A stretch of DNA of 64,000 nucleotides from Streptomyces sp. P3 (GTDB taxonomy: Bacteria > Actinomycetota > Actinomycetes > Streptomycetales > Streptomycetaceae), in assembly GCF_003032475.1 (NCBI RefSeq), contig NZ_CP028369.1:4712001-4776000 (forward strand). Reading direction: 5' to 3'. Positions 8,788 through 17,132 of this stretch are shown piece by piece. The notes beneath the pieces were generated by a model that was not told the origin of the DNA, searched no databases, and saw only the letters and a program-made list of their open reading frames with translations. Both the position numbers and the translations under genes were made by a program. Numbering within the stretch: position 1 is the stretch's first letter; every line of letters begins with the position of its first letter.

Positions 8788-9388
8788 CACGCTCCCCGGC
8801 CCACGGGCCGAGGACCACCTGCCGCACACCACCACCGCCGCGGCGAAGATCGTCATTGTGGGCGGCTTCGGCGTCGGCAAGACCACCATGGTCGGTTCCG
8901 TCAGCGAGATCAGGCCGCTGACCACCGAGGAGACCATGACCCAGGCGGGCATCGGGATCGACGACGACTACGGCTCCGAGACCAAGACCGCCACCACCGT
9001 GGCCATGGACTTCGGACGCATCCGGATCACCGACCAGGTCGTGCTCTACCTCTTCGGCACCCCGGGCCAGGAGCGTTTCTGGTTCTTGTGGAACGGGCTC
9101 TTCGAAGGGGCGCTGGGCGCGGTCGTGCTGGTCGACACCCGCCGCCTCGAAGTCAGCTTCGAGGTCATGGGCCGGCTGGAGGAGGGCGGCGTGCCCTTCG
9201 TCGTCGCCGTCAACACCTTCCCCGACGGCCCCCGTTACCCCCTCGACGACCTGAGGGCCGCGCTCGACCTGCCTCCCGAGATCCCGATCGTGGAGTGCGA
9301 CGTCCGACGCCGAGCCTCCAGCCGCGACGTCCTGATGACCCTCATGCGTTTCCTGCACTCCCTGGCGCTCAGCCGCAGCCTCACCTGA
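8768..9388 (+). CDS. cvnD: Conservon small GTPase (CvnD type)
   Basis: A 206-residue Ras-like small GTPase. The Walker A/P-loop GGFGVGKTT lies at about residues 36-44, a switch-like threonine region at TTEETMTQAG, the switch II sequence LFGTPGQERF at about 96, and the nucleotide-specificity region VVAVNTF replaces the usual NKxD with N-T. It has no membrane anchor, so recruitment presumably depends on the kinase-like and roadblock partners. The ATG lies inside the DUF742 gene, 20 bp before its stop, so the four conservon genes form one coupled translational unit. Confidence 0.94.
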   Translation: MDFNGSDTLPGPRAEDHLPHTTTAAAKIVIVGGFGVGKTTMVGSVSEIRPLTTEETMTQAGIGIDDDYGSETKTATTVAMDFGRIRITDQVVLYLFGTPGQERFWFLWNGLFEGALGAVVLVDTRRLEVSFEVMGRLEEGGVPFVVAVNTFPDGPRYPLDDLRAALDLPPEIPIVECDVRRRASSRDVLMTLMRFLHSLALSRSLT

Positions 9389-9446
9389 CCCGCACGGCAC
9401 CCCCTCCACCGACACCGGATTCAGCACAGTTTCGGAGCGACCCCCT

Positions 9447-10967
9447 GTGACTCCCGAACACCCCACCCCCACCGGCGCCCCCACCGGCCCGCACGACCTC
9501 GCCCTCGACCCGCCGGCCGGCTGCCCCGCACACGTGCGGGGCCCCGGCGGCCTGGCCCGCCTCTACGGCCCCGGAGCGGAGGACCTGAACGAACTGTACG
9601 AGCGACTGCGCGAGGAACACGGCCCCGTGGCGCCGGTCCTGATCCACGACGACCTGCCGATGTGGATGGTCCTCGGCCACGCCGAGAACCTGCGCATGGT
9701 GCGCACGCCCTCGCAGTTCACCAAGGACAGCCGCATCTGGTCGCAGCTGGTGGACGGCAAGGTCCGGCCCGACCACCCGCTGATGCCGCACATCGCCTGG
9801 CAGCCGATCTGCGCCCACGCCGAGGGCGAGGAGCACAAGCGGCTGCGGGGCGCGGTCACCGCGGCCCTGGCCACCATCGACGACCGCAGCGTGCGCCGCC
9901 ACATCAACCGCTCCAGTCAGCGCCTGGTCAACCGCTTCTGTGAGAAGGGCGGGGCGGACCTGGTCGGCGACTTCGCCGAACACCTCCCGATGGCCGTGAT
10001 GTGCCATGTCCTGGGCATGCCCGACGAGTACAACGACACGATGGTGCACGCCGCCCGTGACGCCCTCAAGGGTACGGAGACCGCGGTCGCGAGCCACGAG
10101 TACGTCGTCGGGGCGCTCGGCCGCCTCACCGCCCGCCGCCGCGCCGAGCCCGAGGAGGACTTCACCAGTCACCTCATCGGCCACCCTGCCGGGCTCACCG
10201 ACGACGAGATCAGGGAGCATCTGCGCCTGGTCCTCTTCGCCGCCTACGAGGCCACCGTCAACCTGCTCTCCAACGTGCTGCGCATGGTCCTCACCGACCC
10301 GCGTTTCCTCGCCCAGCTCAACGGCGGCCAGATGACGGTGGCGGAGGCGGTGGAGCAGTCCCTGTGGGACGAGCCCCCGTTCAGCACGATCTTCGGCTAC
10401 TTCGCCAAGCAGGACACGGAGTTGGGCGGTCAGCGCATCCGCCGGGGCGACGGCCTCTTCTTCTCGCCCGCGCCCGGCAACGTGGACCCCCGGGTCCGCC
10501 CCGACCTGTCCGCCCACATGCAGGGCAACCGCTCCCATCTCGCCTTCGGCAGCGGCCCGCACGAGTGCCCCGGCCAGGACATCGGCCGTGCCATCGCCGA
10601 CGTCGGCGTAGACGCGCTGCTGATGCGGCTGCCGGACATCCAACTGGACTGCGAAGAGGACGAGTTGCGCTGGACGACGTCCATCGCCTCACGCCACCTG
10701 GTGGAGCTGCCGGTCCGGTTCGAGCCGAAGCCCCAGCAGGACGTCAAGCACAAGCCGAGCCACGCCCCGGTCCCGCCGCAGCGGACCATGCCCCCGGTGA
10801 TCACCCCGCCGCGGACCGCGCCCGTGCCGGGCCCCGTCGCCGAGCCGGCCGCCGCGCCACGGCCGGCGCCGCCCGCGCCGCCCGTTCCGGCCGCCGCGCA
10901 GCCGGCCGCGCCGGCCCGCAGGCCGAACGCCTGGCGTCGCTTCCTGGCCTGGTGGCGCGGCTACTGA
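9447..10967 (+). CDS. Conservon-associated cytochrome P450, CYP157-like, lacking ExxR
   Basis: A 506-residue P450 that follows the conservon by 58 bp and is probably cotranscribed. The heme loop FGSGPHECPG carries the cysteine ligand at about residue 374. The I-helix reads FAAYEAT, keeping the acid. The K-helix ExxR motif is missing: the aligned segment is EQSLW at about residues 303-307. Known biology: the Streptomyces CYP157 family is reported to have exactly this non-canonical K-helix, so the protein is best placed there. A disordered Pro/Ala tail of about 75 residues follows the fold and ends in a basic, Trp-rich segment that might touch the membrane. GTG 9447 is the first plausible start. 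The substrate is unknown. The gene occupies the position of rarE in the cvn9 conservon of S. coelicolor. Confidence 0.88.
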   Translation: MTPEHPTPTGAPTGPHDLALDPPAGCPAHVRGPGGLARLYGPGAEDLNELYERLREEHGPVAPVLIHDDLPMWMVLGHAENLRMVRTPSQFTKDSRIWSQLVDGKVRPDHPLMPHIAWQPICAHAEGEEHKRLRGAVTAALATIDDRSVRRHINRSSQRLVNRFCEKGGADLVGDFAEHLPMAVMCHVLGMPDEYNDTMVHAARDALKGTETAVASHEYVVGALGRLTARRRAEPEEDFTSHLIGHPAGLTDDEIREHLRLVLFAAYEATVNLLSNVLRMVLTDPRFLAQLNGGQMTVAEAVEQSLWDEPPFSTIFGYFAKQDTELGGQRIRRGDGLFFSPAPGNVDPRVRPDLSAHMQGNRSHLAFGSGPHECPGQDIGRAIADVGVDALLMRLPDIQLDCEEDELRWTTSIASRHLVELPVRFEPKPQQDVKHKPSHAPVPPQRTMPPVITPPRTAPVPGPVAEPAAAPRPAPPAPPVPAAAQPAAPARRPNAWRRFLAWWRGY

Positions 10968-10986
10968 GCCGGTCGCACCGCACCGC

Positions 10987-11961
10987 TCACCGACCGGTCT
11001 CCGGCTGTGCGGCGGCGGCCCAGCGGTCGTACGACGCCCAGGCCTGCAGTGTGCGCGCGCTGCGCAGCCGGTGCTCCGTCCCCGTGACCGGGTCGGTGAA
11101 CTCCAGTTCCCGCGCGAGCAGTTGCAGCGGGCGCCGGAAGTCGTCGGCCGGCACGGGGGCGGCCACCTCGGGGTAGAGCGGATCCCCGAGGATCGGCACG
11201 CCGAGGGAGTTCAGATGGACGCGCAGCTGGTGCGTCTGCCCGGTCGCGGGCAGCAGCCGGTAGCGGCCGAGCCCCCGCGCCGCGCTGTGCTCGAGCAGCT
11301 CCACGCGGCTCACCGCGTTCGGCTCGCCCGCCACCTCGTAGGCGGCCAGGACCCCGCGCTCCTTGACGATCCGGCTGCGCACCGTCCGGGGCAGGACGAG
11401 GGCGGGGTCGTACGGTGCGACGGCCTCGTACACCTTGCGCACCCGGCGCTCACGGAACAGTCCCTGGTAGGCACCGCGCTCCTCGGGCCGCACCGTGAAC
11501 AGCACCAGACCGGCCGTGAGCCGGTCCAGGCGGTGTGCGGCACCCAGCGCGGGAAGGCCCAGCTCCCGCCGCAGCCGGGCCAGGGCCGTCTCCGTCACAT
11601 GGCTGCCGCGCGGGGTGGTGGCCAGGAAGTGCGGCTTGTCGACGACGACGATGTGCTCGTCGCGGTACACGATCTCCAGCGGAAACGGCACGGGCGTCTC
11701 GGCCGGCAGCTCCCGGTGGAACCACACGAACTTGCCCGGCACGTACGGAGCGTCGGGCGCGACCGGCGTCCCGTCGGCGCCGACGACCAGGCCGGCCGCG
11801 AGCATCGCGTCCACGATCGGGGCGCGCGTCTCGCCGAGCCGCTCCACCAGGTGCTCCCGGACGGTGGCCCAGTCGCCCTCGCCGGGCAGCCGCACCCGCA
11901 CCGGGTCGATGCCGTCGCGCTGCGGCAGGGGGGAGGGCGGGGGAGGGGTGCGGCGTCTCAT
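10987..11961 (-). CDS. RluA-family pseudouridine synthase
   Basis: A 324-residue RNA pseudouridine synthase of the RluA/RsuA superfamily. The catalytic loop AAHRLDRLTAGLVLF holds the nucleophilic aspartate. IVYRDEHIVVVDKPHFLA and TGQTHQLRVHLNSLGVPILGDPLYP are the other family motifs. The N-terminal 90 residues replace a classic S4 domain with a region starting PVRVRLPGEGDWATVREHL, as in actinobacterial homologues. The ATG at 11961 was preferred because the longer open frame (to 12708) is antisense to the acetyltransferase. The target is probably rRNA or tRNA; which site cannot be told. It is divergent from the acetyltransferase at 12076. Confidence 0.88.
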   Translation of the reverse strand: MRRRTPPPPSPLPQRDGIDPVRVRLPGEGDWATVREHLVERLGETRAPIVDAMLAAGLVVGADGTPVAPDAPYVPGKFVWFHRELPAETPVPFPLEIVYRDEHIVVVDKPHFLATTPRGSHVTETALARLRRELGLPALGAAHRLDRLTAGLVLFTVRPEERGAYQGLFRERRVRKVYEAVAPYDPALVLPRTVRSRIVKERGVLAAYEVAGEPNAVSRVELLEHSAARGLGRYRLLPATGQTHQLRVHLNSLGVPILGDPLYPEVAAPVPADDFRRPLQLLARELEFTDPVTGTEHRLRSARTLQAWASYDRWAAAAQPETGR

Positions 11962-12075
11962 CGGGGTCCAGCGTACGGCGGGGGGTGCCGGGCGGGGCCC
12001 CGGCGGGAGCCCCGGTTCGCGCGGCGACGGGGAAATCCGGTTGACGGCCCGCGGCCGCTTGGAAGGATGCGGGTC

Positions 12076-12657
12076 ATGCCCTACACCGCCGACCCCGTCC
12101 TGCCCGCCGGTACCCTCTCGGGCGCCCCGCAGCCCGTGCTCCGCACCGGCGACGGCCTGCTGCTGCGCCCGTGGCGGGCCACCGACACGCCGGCCGTCCA
12201 CGTCGCCTTCCAGGACCCGGCGATGCACCAGTGGCACATCCGGGCCGCCGACTCCGAGGAGGAGGTGGCCGGCTGGATCGAGGAGTGGCGGACGTGCTGG
12301 CAGGAGGAGCGCAGCGCCCAGTGGGCCGTCGTCGACGCGCACACCGACGAACTGCTGGGCCGGGTGGCGCTGCGCGCCGTCCAACTGGACGAGGGCGTGG
12401 CCGAGGTCGCGTACTGGACGACCGGGGCGGCCCGCGGCCGGGGGGTCGCGCCGCGCGCCACGACCGCCCTGACGCGCTGGGCCTTCGACGAGATCGGCTT
12501 CCACCGTCTGGAGCTGATGCACGCCATCGCCAACGAGGCCTCCTGCCGGGTCGCCGGCAAGGCGGGCTTCGCCCTGGAGGGCACCAAGCGCAGTGCGGTG
12601 CTCCATCAGGACGGCTGGCACGACATGCACCTGCACGCGCGCGTACAGGGCGACTGA
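12076..12657 (+). CDS. GNAT-family N-acetyltransferase (RimJ-like)
   Basis: A 193-residue GNAT of the RimJ/RimL type, which acetylates amino groups of proteins or small molecules with acetyl-CoA. The fold is visible as LLLRPWRATDTPAV (strand 1), the acetyl-CoA loop GAARGRGVAPRATTALTRWAF at about 125, and the end FALEGTKRSAVLHQDGWHDM, typical of the family. ATG 12076 lies 9 bp after GGAAGG. The in-frame ATG at 12067 abuts that ribosome site and is less likely. It is followed by a convergent permease gene. The substrate is unknown. Confidence 0.85.
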   Translation: MPYTADPVLPAGTLSGAPQPVLRTGDGLLLRPWRATDTPAVHVAFQDPAMHQWHIRAADSEEEVAGWIEEWRTCWQEERSAQWAVVDAHTDELLGRVALRAVQLDEGVAEVAYWTTGAARGRGVAPRATTALTRWAFDEIGFHRLELMHAIANEASCRVAGKAGFALEGTKRSAVLHQDGWHDMHLHARVQGD

Positions 12658-12691
12658 CCGCTCGGCCGCCCCGCCCGCACGCGTCGACGCC

Positions 12692-14251
12692 CTAGACGGA
12701 CCGCGCATCAGCGAGAGCGGTCGCCGACGCGGCGGTGCGCCTGCGGTACGCGCGGAAGGCGACGCCCGCCGCGACCGTGGCGGCCAGGAACAGGACGGTG
12801 AACCACTGGAAGTACCAGTGGCCGCCCGCCGGGTCGTACACCGCGGCCCGCGGCCAGGCCAGGTTGACCGTCATCAGCAGGCCGTAGAGGAGCGCGAGGG
12901 CGTTCACCGGGACGCCCCAGCGGCCCAGGGAGAACAGCGGGGCGCCCGTCTCGTCCGTGCCGGCCGGGGAGAATCCGCCGCGCAGCCTGCGGACCAGCAG
13001 CGGGCCGGTGACCATCGCGTACGCCAGGTACAGCATCACGATGCAGGTGGTGCCGATGGCCAGGAAGGCGTCCGGGGACGCGAAGTCGAGCAGCAGTAGG
13101 GCCGCCGCGAGGACGCCGACGACGAGCGCGGGGGCGCTCGGCATGCCGGTGCGGGGGTTCACGCGCGCGAGGCGGGCGGACAGGGGCAGTTGGCCGTCGC
13201 GGGCCATGGAGAACAGCATGCGGCAGGCCGCGGTCTGAATGGCGAGCGTGGCCACCGCGATCGCCACCACCACGTCGGCGAGCAGCACCTTGCCGACGCC
13301 GTCGCCGAGGCTGCTGGTGAGGACGTAGCTGAGCCCGTCCACGCCGAGGCGGCCGTCGCTGAGGCTGGGCGCGGCCAGCAGTCCGCCGAGCACGATCAAC
13401 CCGCCGAGCAGTCCTGCCGCGCCGAGCGCGGTGAGGATCGTGCGGGGCGCGGTGCGCCGGGGGTGGTGGGTCTCCTCGCTCATCTCGCCCGCGCTGTCGA
13501 AGCCGATCATCACGTAGGCGGCCGTGAACGAGCCCACCGCGAGCGCCCCGAACAGCCCGGACCGGGCCGCGCCCGTGGTGTGGAAGGTGATGCCGGGGGT
13601 CCGCTCGGAGTGGGTCAGCAGCAGGACGGCGATGAGGATCGCGCCGATGATCTCGGCGGTCACGCCCACCCGGTTGACCAGGGACATCACCCGGTTGTCG
13701 AGGACGTTGACGAGCGTGGTCAGCACCAGGAGGACCAGGCCGAGCAGGGCCGCGTTGGCCGCGCCGTCGGGTGAGGTGGGCGCCGGGTCGTCGCCGATCA
13801 GCTGGAATCCCGCCCAGATGGCCGGCAGCACCATCTGCAGTGCGAGAGCCGCCGCCGCGACCACCACGATCTGGCCGATCACCATGATCCAGCCCGCGAA
13901 CCAGCCGAACGACGGCGTCGACAGCCGCGACGACCACTGGTAGATCGCGCCGGATATCGGGTAGCGCGCCGCCAGTTCCGCGAAGCAGGCGGCGACCAGC
14001 AGCTGTCCGGTCAGCACGACCGGCCACGTCCAGAAGAAGACCGGGCCGCCGAAGGCGTACCCGAAGGCGAAGAACTGGAAGACGGTCGTCAGGACGGAGA
14101 TGAAGGAGAACCCGGCGGCGAACGAGGCGTACCGGCCCAGGCTGCGATGCAGTTCCTGGCGGTAGCCGAACTCGGCGAGCGAGCCGTCGCCCACGTCGAA
14201 GTGGTGCGGCGGATCGGGACGTACGTCGGTGGAAGTCGTGGTCGTCGTCAC
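12692..14251 (-). CDS. APC-family permease, sharing the TetR operator with the urea/guanidine operon
   Basis: A 519-residue amino acid/polyamine/organocation permease with about twelve to fourteen hydrophobic helices. The N-terminal DGSLAEFGYRQELHRSLGRYASFAAGFSFISVLT pattern, split here as DGSLAEFGY and LHRSLGRYASFA, is typical of the GABA/choline-type APC branch found beside urea carboxylases. The start is GTG 14251. The open frame extends to 14365, but that stretch would translate through the palindrome at 14283-14304, which stands 32 bp before the GTG and is a near copy of the operator at 5182. Shared control suggests uptake of the compound fed to the carboxylase. A guanidine- or urea-derivative substrate is inferred, not shown. 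Confidence 0.87.
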   Translation of the reverse strand: MTTTTTSTDVRPDPPHHFDVGDGSLAEFGYRQELHRSLGRYASFAAGFSFISVLTTVFQFFAFGYAFGGPVFFWTWPVVLTGQLLVAACFAELAARYPISGAIYQWSSRLSTPSFGWFAGWIMVIGQIVVVAAAALALQMVLPAIWAGFQLIGDDPAPTSPDGAANAALLGLVLLVLTTLVNVLDNRVMSLVNRVGVTAEIIGAILIAVLLLTHSERTPGITFHTTGAARSGLFGALAVGSFTAAYVMIGFDSAGEMSEETHHPRRTAPRTILTALGAAGLLGGLIVLGGLLAAPSLSDGRLGVDGLSYVLTSSLGDGVGKVLLADVVVAIAVATLAIQTAACRMLFSMARDGQLPLSARLARVNPRTGMPSAPALVVGVLAAALLLLDFASPDAFLAIGTTCIVMLYLAYAMVTGPLLVRRLRGGFSPAGTDETGAPLFSLGRWGVPVNALALLYGLLMTVNLAWPRAAVYDPAGGHWYFQWFTVLFLAATVAAGVAFRAYRRRTAASATALADARSV

Positions 14252-14282
14252 GGCGGAACCTGCCTTGGGCCCAGGGAACGGA

Positions 14283-14304
14283 ATTCCTGTCGGGCGACAG
14301 AAAT
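14283..14304. promoter_or_regulatory. Second copy of the 10-2-10 palindromic operator, before the permease
   Basis: The arms ATTCCTGTCG and CGACAGAAAT flank GG. One arm position differs from the perfect copy at 5182-5203; the second arm and the following TTAGG are identical. The site lies 32 bp upstream of the permease GTG on the minus strand. This is the best evidence that the permease belongs to the TetR regulon. Confidence 0.78.
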
Positions 14305-14439
14305 TAGGGACGGGCTGTTTCGTCCGCGTCACGCGGGCATGTCCGGAGCGGGCCCAAGTCCTCACGTCGCTTCCGGCTTCATCCGATCGCGATACATCGC
14401 GTCCCTCATGGGTTCACGCCGACCTGCGATGTCCGCCCC

Positions 14440-14640
14440 GACTCCTGCGAGATCGTCCGGGCCCTGTACGGCCGGGACAGGACGTCGGCGTGCGGACCGA
14501 CCACGGCCCGCTCCGCACCGTCGTGCGGGACCTCGAGAAGCGCGGCCTCGTCGAGGTGGCCGACGTCCACCGCCCGGGCAACCGTTCCGGGCGTGCGGCT
14601 CCGCGGACCCAGGGGGCCGGGCGGGCGGAGACCGGCTCGG
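14440..14640 (+). pseudogene. Decayed PadR-family regulator (frameshifted)
   Basis: Translation of the region gives EIVRALYGR in one frame and then, after a shift near 14485, DVGVRTDHGPLRTVVRDLEK and RGLVEVADVHRPGNR in another. Joined, these match the winged-helix core of PadR repressors (YEIVRAL, then a Gly-x-LYxVVxxLE pattern, then GLIEVxDVxRxGNRPER). No intact start, C-terminal helix or ribosome site is present. It lies directly before remains of an ABC-2 permease, a common partner of PadR regulators. Confidence 0.55.
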
Positions 14641-14679
14641 TCCGGCGGGCGGGCGCGGACCGGCCGGGCGGCTGCGTGG

Positions 14680-14996
14680 GCGTGGTCGTCGCCTCGGTGC
14701 TGCCGGGCGCGGTCTTCGGGGCGCAGGGCGGCGCCCCGGGCGTGCGGGAGCGGCAACCGGAGTCGGTCATCGGCGTCAGCACGTTCCCGCTGCCGTCGCC
14801 GGCCTTCCCCTCCCGCGCGTTCACCGCGTCGGAGGGGATACCCGGCCGCAACCGGCGCACGGGCTGCCGCAACCCGCTGGACCGGGCGAGGGCGGCGGGG
14901 CGTTCGGCACTGTCCGCCGACTTCGACCGGGGCGCGGCGCTCCTTTGCGGCGGGGGGGCTCGGGGGCCGCTCGCGCTCGCGGTGGCGGCCGTGTGA
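14680..14996 (+). pseudogene. Decayed ABC-2 (DrrB-like) transporter permease remnant
   Basis: The frame ending at 14996 contains VIGVSTFPLPSPAFPSRAF followed by TASEGIPGRNRRTGCRNPLD and then RAAGRSALS. This aligns by eye with the conserved last half of ABC-2 permeases (FPLTFLSSAFVP-x-E-x-MPGWLR-x-x-x-x-NP-x-x-x-x-x-x-AxRxL). The hydrophobic helices are eroded by polar substitutions and no ATP-binding subunit is found. With the PadR remains upstream it looks like a dead drug-efflux locus. The bases from 14997 to 15196 show nothing coding. Confidence 0.45.
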
Positions 14997-15196
14997 CTCT
15001 CGGTCCGGAGGTTCAGGTCGTACCGGCGGTCGCTGCAGCGGCCGGTTGCCGGGAGGCGGCACGAGGCGGCACGAGCCGGCGCGTGCGCCGCGAGGTGTCC
15101 GACGGCGGTCGGGGGTTCCGACGGCCGTGCGGAGGTGTCAGGCGGCCCGCTCCGCGCGAGCGGGTCGCCTTCCTGCGGCGGGCCGCTCCGGCCGGT

Positions 15197-16042
15197 TCAC
15201 GCGGCCGGGTTCGTGCCCTCCTGCTCTGCTTCCACGCGGGCGTTCCACTCTCGCTTCGCGGCCTGCCAGCCGTCCTCGTTGTGACCGAGCCGCCAGTAGC
15301 CGGAGATCGACAGGTCCTCACGCGGGATCTGCAGCTCGACGCGCAGCATTCTGCGCAGCTCCTTCACACAGGCCGCCTCGCCGTGCACGAACGCGTGCGG
15401 GCGGCCCGCGGGGAACTCCAGCGCCCGTACGGCCTCGACGAGTTTCTCGCCGACCGGCCGGTCACCGCGGTGCAGCCAGACGACCTCGACGTCGGAGTCG
15501 ATCTTCTGCTCCTCCTCGGGGCCGGTCACCTCGATGAAGGCGTGGGCGACGACGCCGGCCGGCAGCGACTCCAGGGTGGCCGCGATGGCGGGCAGGGCGC
15601 TCTCGTCGCCGGCCAGCAGATGCCAGTCGGCGGAGGTGTCGGGGGCGTACGCGCCGCCGGGGCCGAGGAAACGGACGGTCTCGCCCGGCCGGACGCGCGC
15701 GGCCCACGGCCCGGCCAGGCCCTCGTCACCGTGGATGACGAAGTCGAGGGTCAGTTCCCGGTGTTCGGCGTCCCAGTGGCGCACCGTGTACGTCCGGGTC
15801 ACGGGCCACTGGTCGCGGGGGAACTCGGCCCGGATGCGCTCCAGGTCGAAGGGTTCCGGGTAGGAGACGCCCTCGGGGCCGAAGAGGAGTTTGACGTAGT
15901 GGTCGGTGCAGGCTCCCGTGGCGAACTCCGCGAGGCCCTCTCCGCCGAGCACGACGCGCTGCATGTGCGGGGTGAGCCGTTCGGTGCGGACGACCTGCGC
16001 GACGTGGGGCTTGCGCGGCTTCCGTGCCGGACGTTCTGCCAT
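15197..16042 (-). CDS. Siderophore-interacting FAD reductase (ViuB/SIP family)
   Basis: A 281-residue siderophore-interacting protein, a cytosolic FAD- and NAD(P)H-dependent ferric-siderophore reductase that frees iron from imported chelates. The FAD-binding segment WPVTRTYTVRHWD lies at about residue 80, DFVIHGDEGLAGPWA at about 105, the NAD-binding part LLAGDESALPAIAATL at about 145, and FVHGEAACVKELRRML near the end, all typical of the family. ATG 16042 is right behind a DmdR/IdeR-type iron box at 16066-16084, so iron represses it. No siderophore transporter or synthase lies alongside, so it serves an uptake system encoded elsewhere. Confidence 0.93.
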   Translation of the reverse strand: MAERPARKPRKPHVAQVVRTERLTPHMQRVVLGGEGLAEFATGACTDHYVKLLFGPEGVSYPEPFDLERIRAEFPRDQWPVTRTYTVRHWDAEHRELTLDFVIHGDEGLAGPWAARVRPGETVRFLGPGGAYAPDTSADWHLLAGDESALPAIAATLESLPAGVVAHAFIEVTGPEEEQKIDSDVEVVWLHRGDRPVGEKLVEAVRALEFPAGRPHAFVHGEAACVKELRRMLRVELQIPREDLSISGYWRLGHNEDGWQAAKREWNARVEAEQEGTNPAA

Positions 16043-16065
16043 GACGGCCTCCCAGTCATCCTCGC

Positions 16066-16084
16066 TTAGGTAAGCCTAAGTTAG
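16066..16084. promoter_or_regulatory. DmdR/IdeR iron box
   Basis: The 19-bp TTAGGTAAGCCTAAGTTAG is close to the actinobacterial iron-box consensus TTAGGTTAGGCTMACCTAA read on the opposite strand. It lies 24-42 bp upstream of the siderophore-interacting protein start, where a repressor would block the promoter or early transcription. Confidence 0.85.
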
Positions 16085-16190
16085 CATCTCTCCCCGGTTG
16101 ACGTCCTCAGGGTCGAGAGTCCGGTTCACCTCTCTTCCCGAGGACGGCCCGTCAAGCTCGGCGGGATGTTGCCCGATGCGGGACGACGCC

Positions 16191-17132
16191 CTACGCGCGC
16201 CGTGCGCCCAGCGTCGTCAGCAGCCGCTGCAGCGAGCCCCCGAGACCCCAGCGCGCCGCCAGCGCCTCCAGCATCTCCCCGTCCCGCGGCGCGTCGGGGA
16301 GGGCGGTGCTCACCTCGGGCAGCGGCACGTCGTCGGCGACCCTGACCACCTTGGGCGCGACGGCGACGTACGGCCGCGACTCGTCCAGCCGCCTGCGCTG
16401 AGACGGCGTCAGCTTTGCCTTCGGGTCGTCGACCGCCGCCATGATCCCGGCCAGATCGCCGAACTCCGCCAGCAGCTTGGCCGCGGTCTTCTCCCCGATG
16501 CCCGGCACCCCCGGCAGTCCGTCGCTCGGGTCGCCGCGCAGCAGCGCCAGATCCGGGTACCCGCGCCCGTCGACCCCGTACTTCTCGCGCAGCCACGCCT
16601 CGTCCGTCAACTGCAGCGAGGCGACCCCCTTCAGCGGGTACAGGACCCGCACCCCGCGCGCGTCGTCCACGAGTTGGTAGAGGTCGCGGTCGCCGGTGAC
16701 GATGTCGACCGGGCCCTTCGCCCGCCCGGTGAAGGTGCCGATCACGTCGTCCGCCTCGTACCCGGCGACGCCCACGCGTGCGATGCCGAGCGCGTCCAGG
16801 ACCGCCTCGATGATCGGCACCTGGGGCGAGAGGGTGTCCGGCACCTCCTCCTCGTCCGGCCCGCTCCCGCGTTCCTCGGCGACGCGGTGCGCCTTGTAGG
16901 AGGGGATGAGGTCGACCCGCCACCGAGGGCGCCAGTCGGCGTCCATGCAGGCGACCAGGTCGTCCGGCCGGTGGTCCTTCACCAGCCGGTCGATGAACTC
17001 CAGCAGCCCGCGCACCGCGTTCACGGGGGTGCCGTCCGGAGCCCGCACGGAGTCCGGGACGCCGAAGTAGGCGCGGAAGTACAACGAGGCGGTGTCGAGA
17101 AGCATCAGTCGTCCGGTCACGCCACGCATCAT
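16191..17132 (-). CDS. 5'-3' exonuclease (PolA N-terminal-type flap nuclease)
   Basis: A 313-residue stand-alone 5'-3' exonuclease of the FEN/T5 type, as found in DNA polymerase I N-termini. The order is LMLLDTASLYFRAYFGVP (metal site Asp), the ATP-like start of the arch DLVACMDADWRPRWR, GYEADDVIGTF and VTGDRDLYQLVDD (acidic metal ligands), and the helix-hairpin-helix GVPGIGEKTAAKLLAEFGD. It probably acts on 5' flaps or RNA primers in repair and replication. Two adjacent ATGs (17132, 17129) lead the protein and the ribosome site is weak, so the exact start is uncertain. The frame is open upstream to 17798 without family similarity. Nothing in the neighbourhood is functionally linked. Confidence 0.88.
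   Translation of the reverse strand: MMRGVTGRLMLLDTASLYFRAYFGVPDSVRAPDGTPVNAVRGLLEFIDRLVKDHRPDDLVACMDADWRPRWRVDLIPSYKAHRVAEERGSGPDEEEVPDTLSPQVPIIEAVLDALGIARVGVAGYEADDVIGTFTGRAKGPVDIVTGDRDLYQLVDDARGVRVLYPLKGVASLQLTDEAWLREKYGVDGRGYPDLALLRGDPSDGLPGVPGIGEKTAAKLLAEFGDLAGIMAAVDDPKAKLTPSQRRRLDESRPYVAVAPKVVRVADDVPLPEVSTALPDAPRDGEMLEALAARWGLGGSLQRLLTTLGARRA

Noticed and set aside
14252..14365. N-terminal extension of the APC permease to an upstream ATG
   Set aside because: It would translate through the conserved operator palindrome and has no similarity to permeases; GTG 14251 is a better start.
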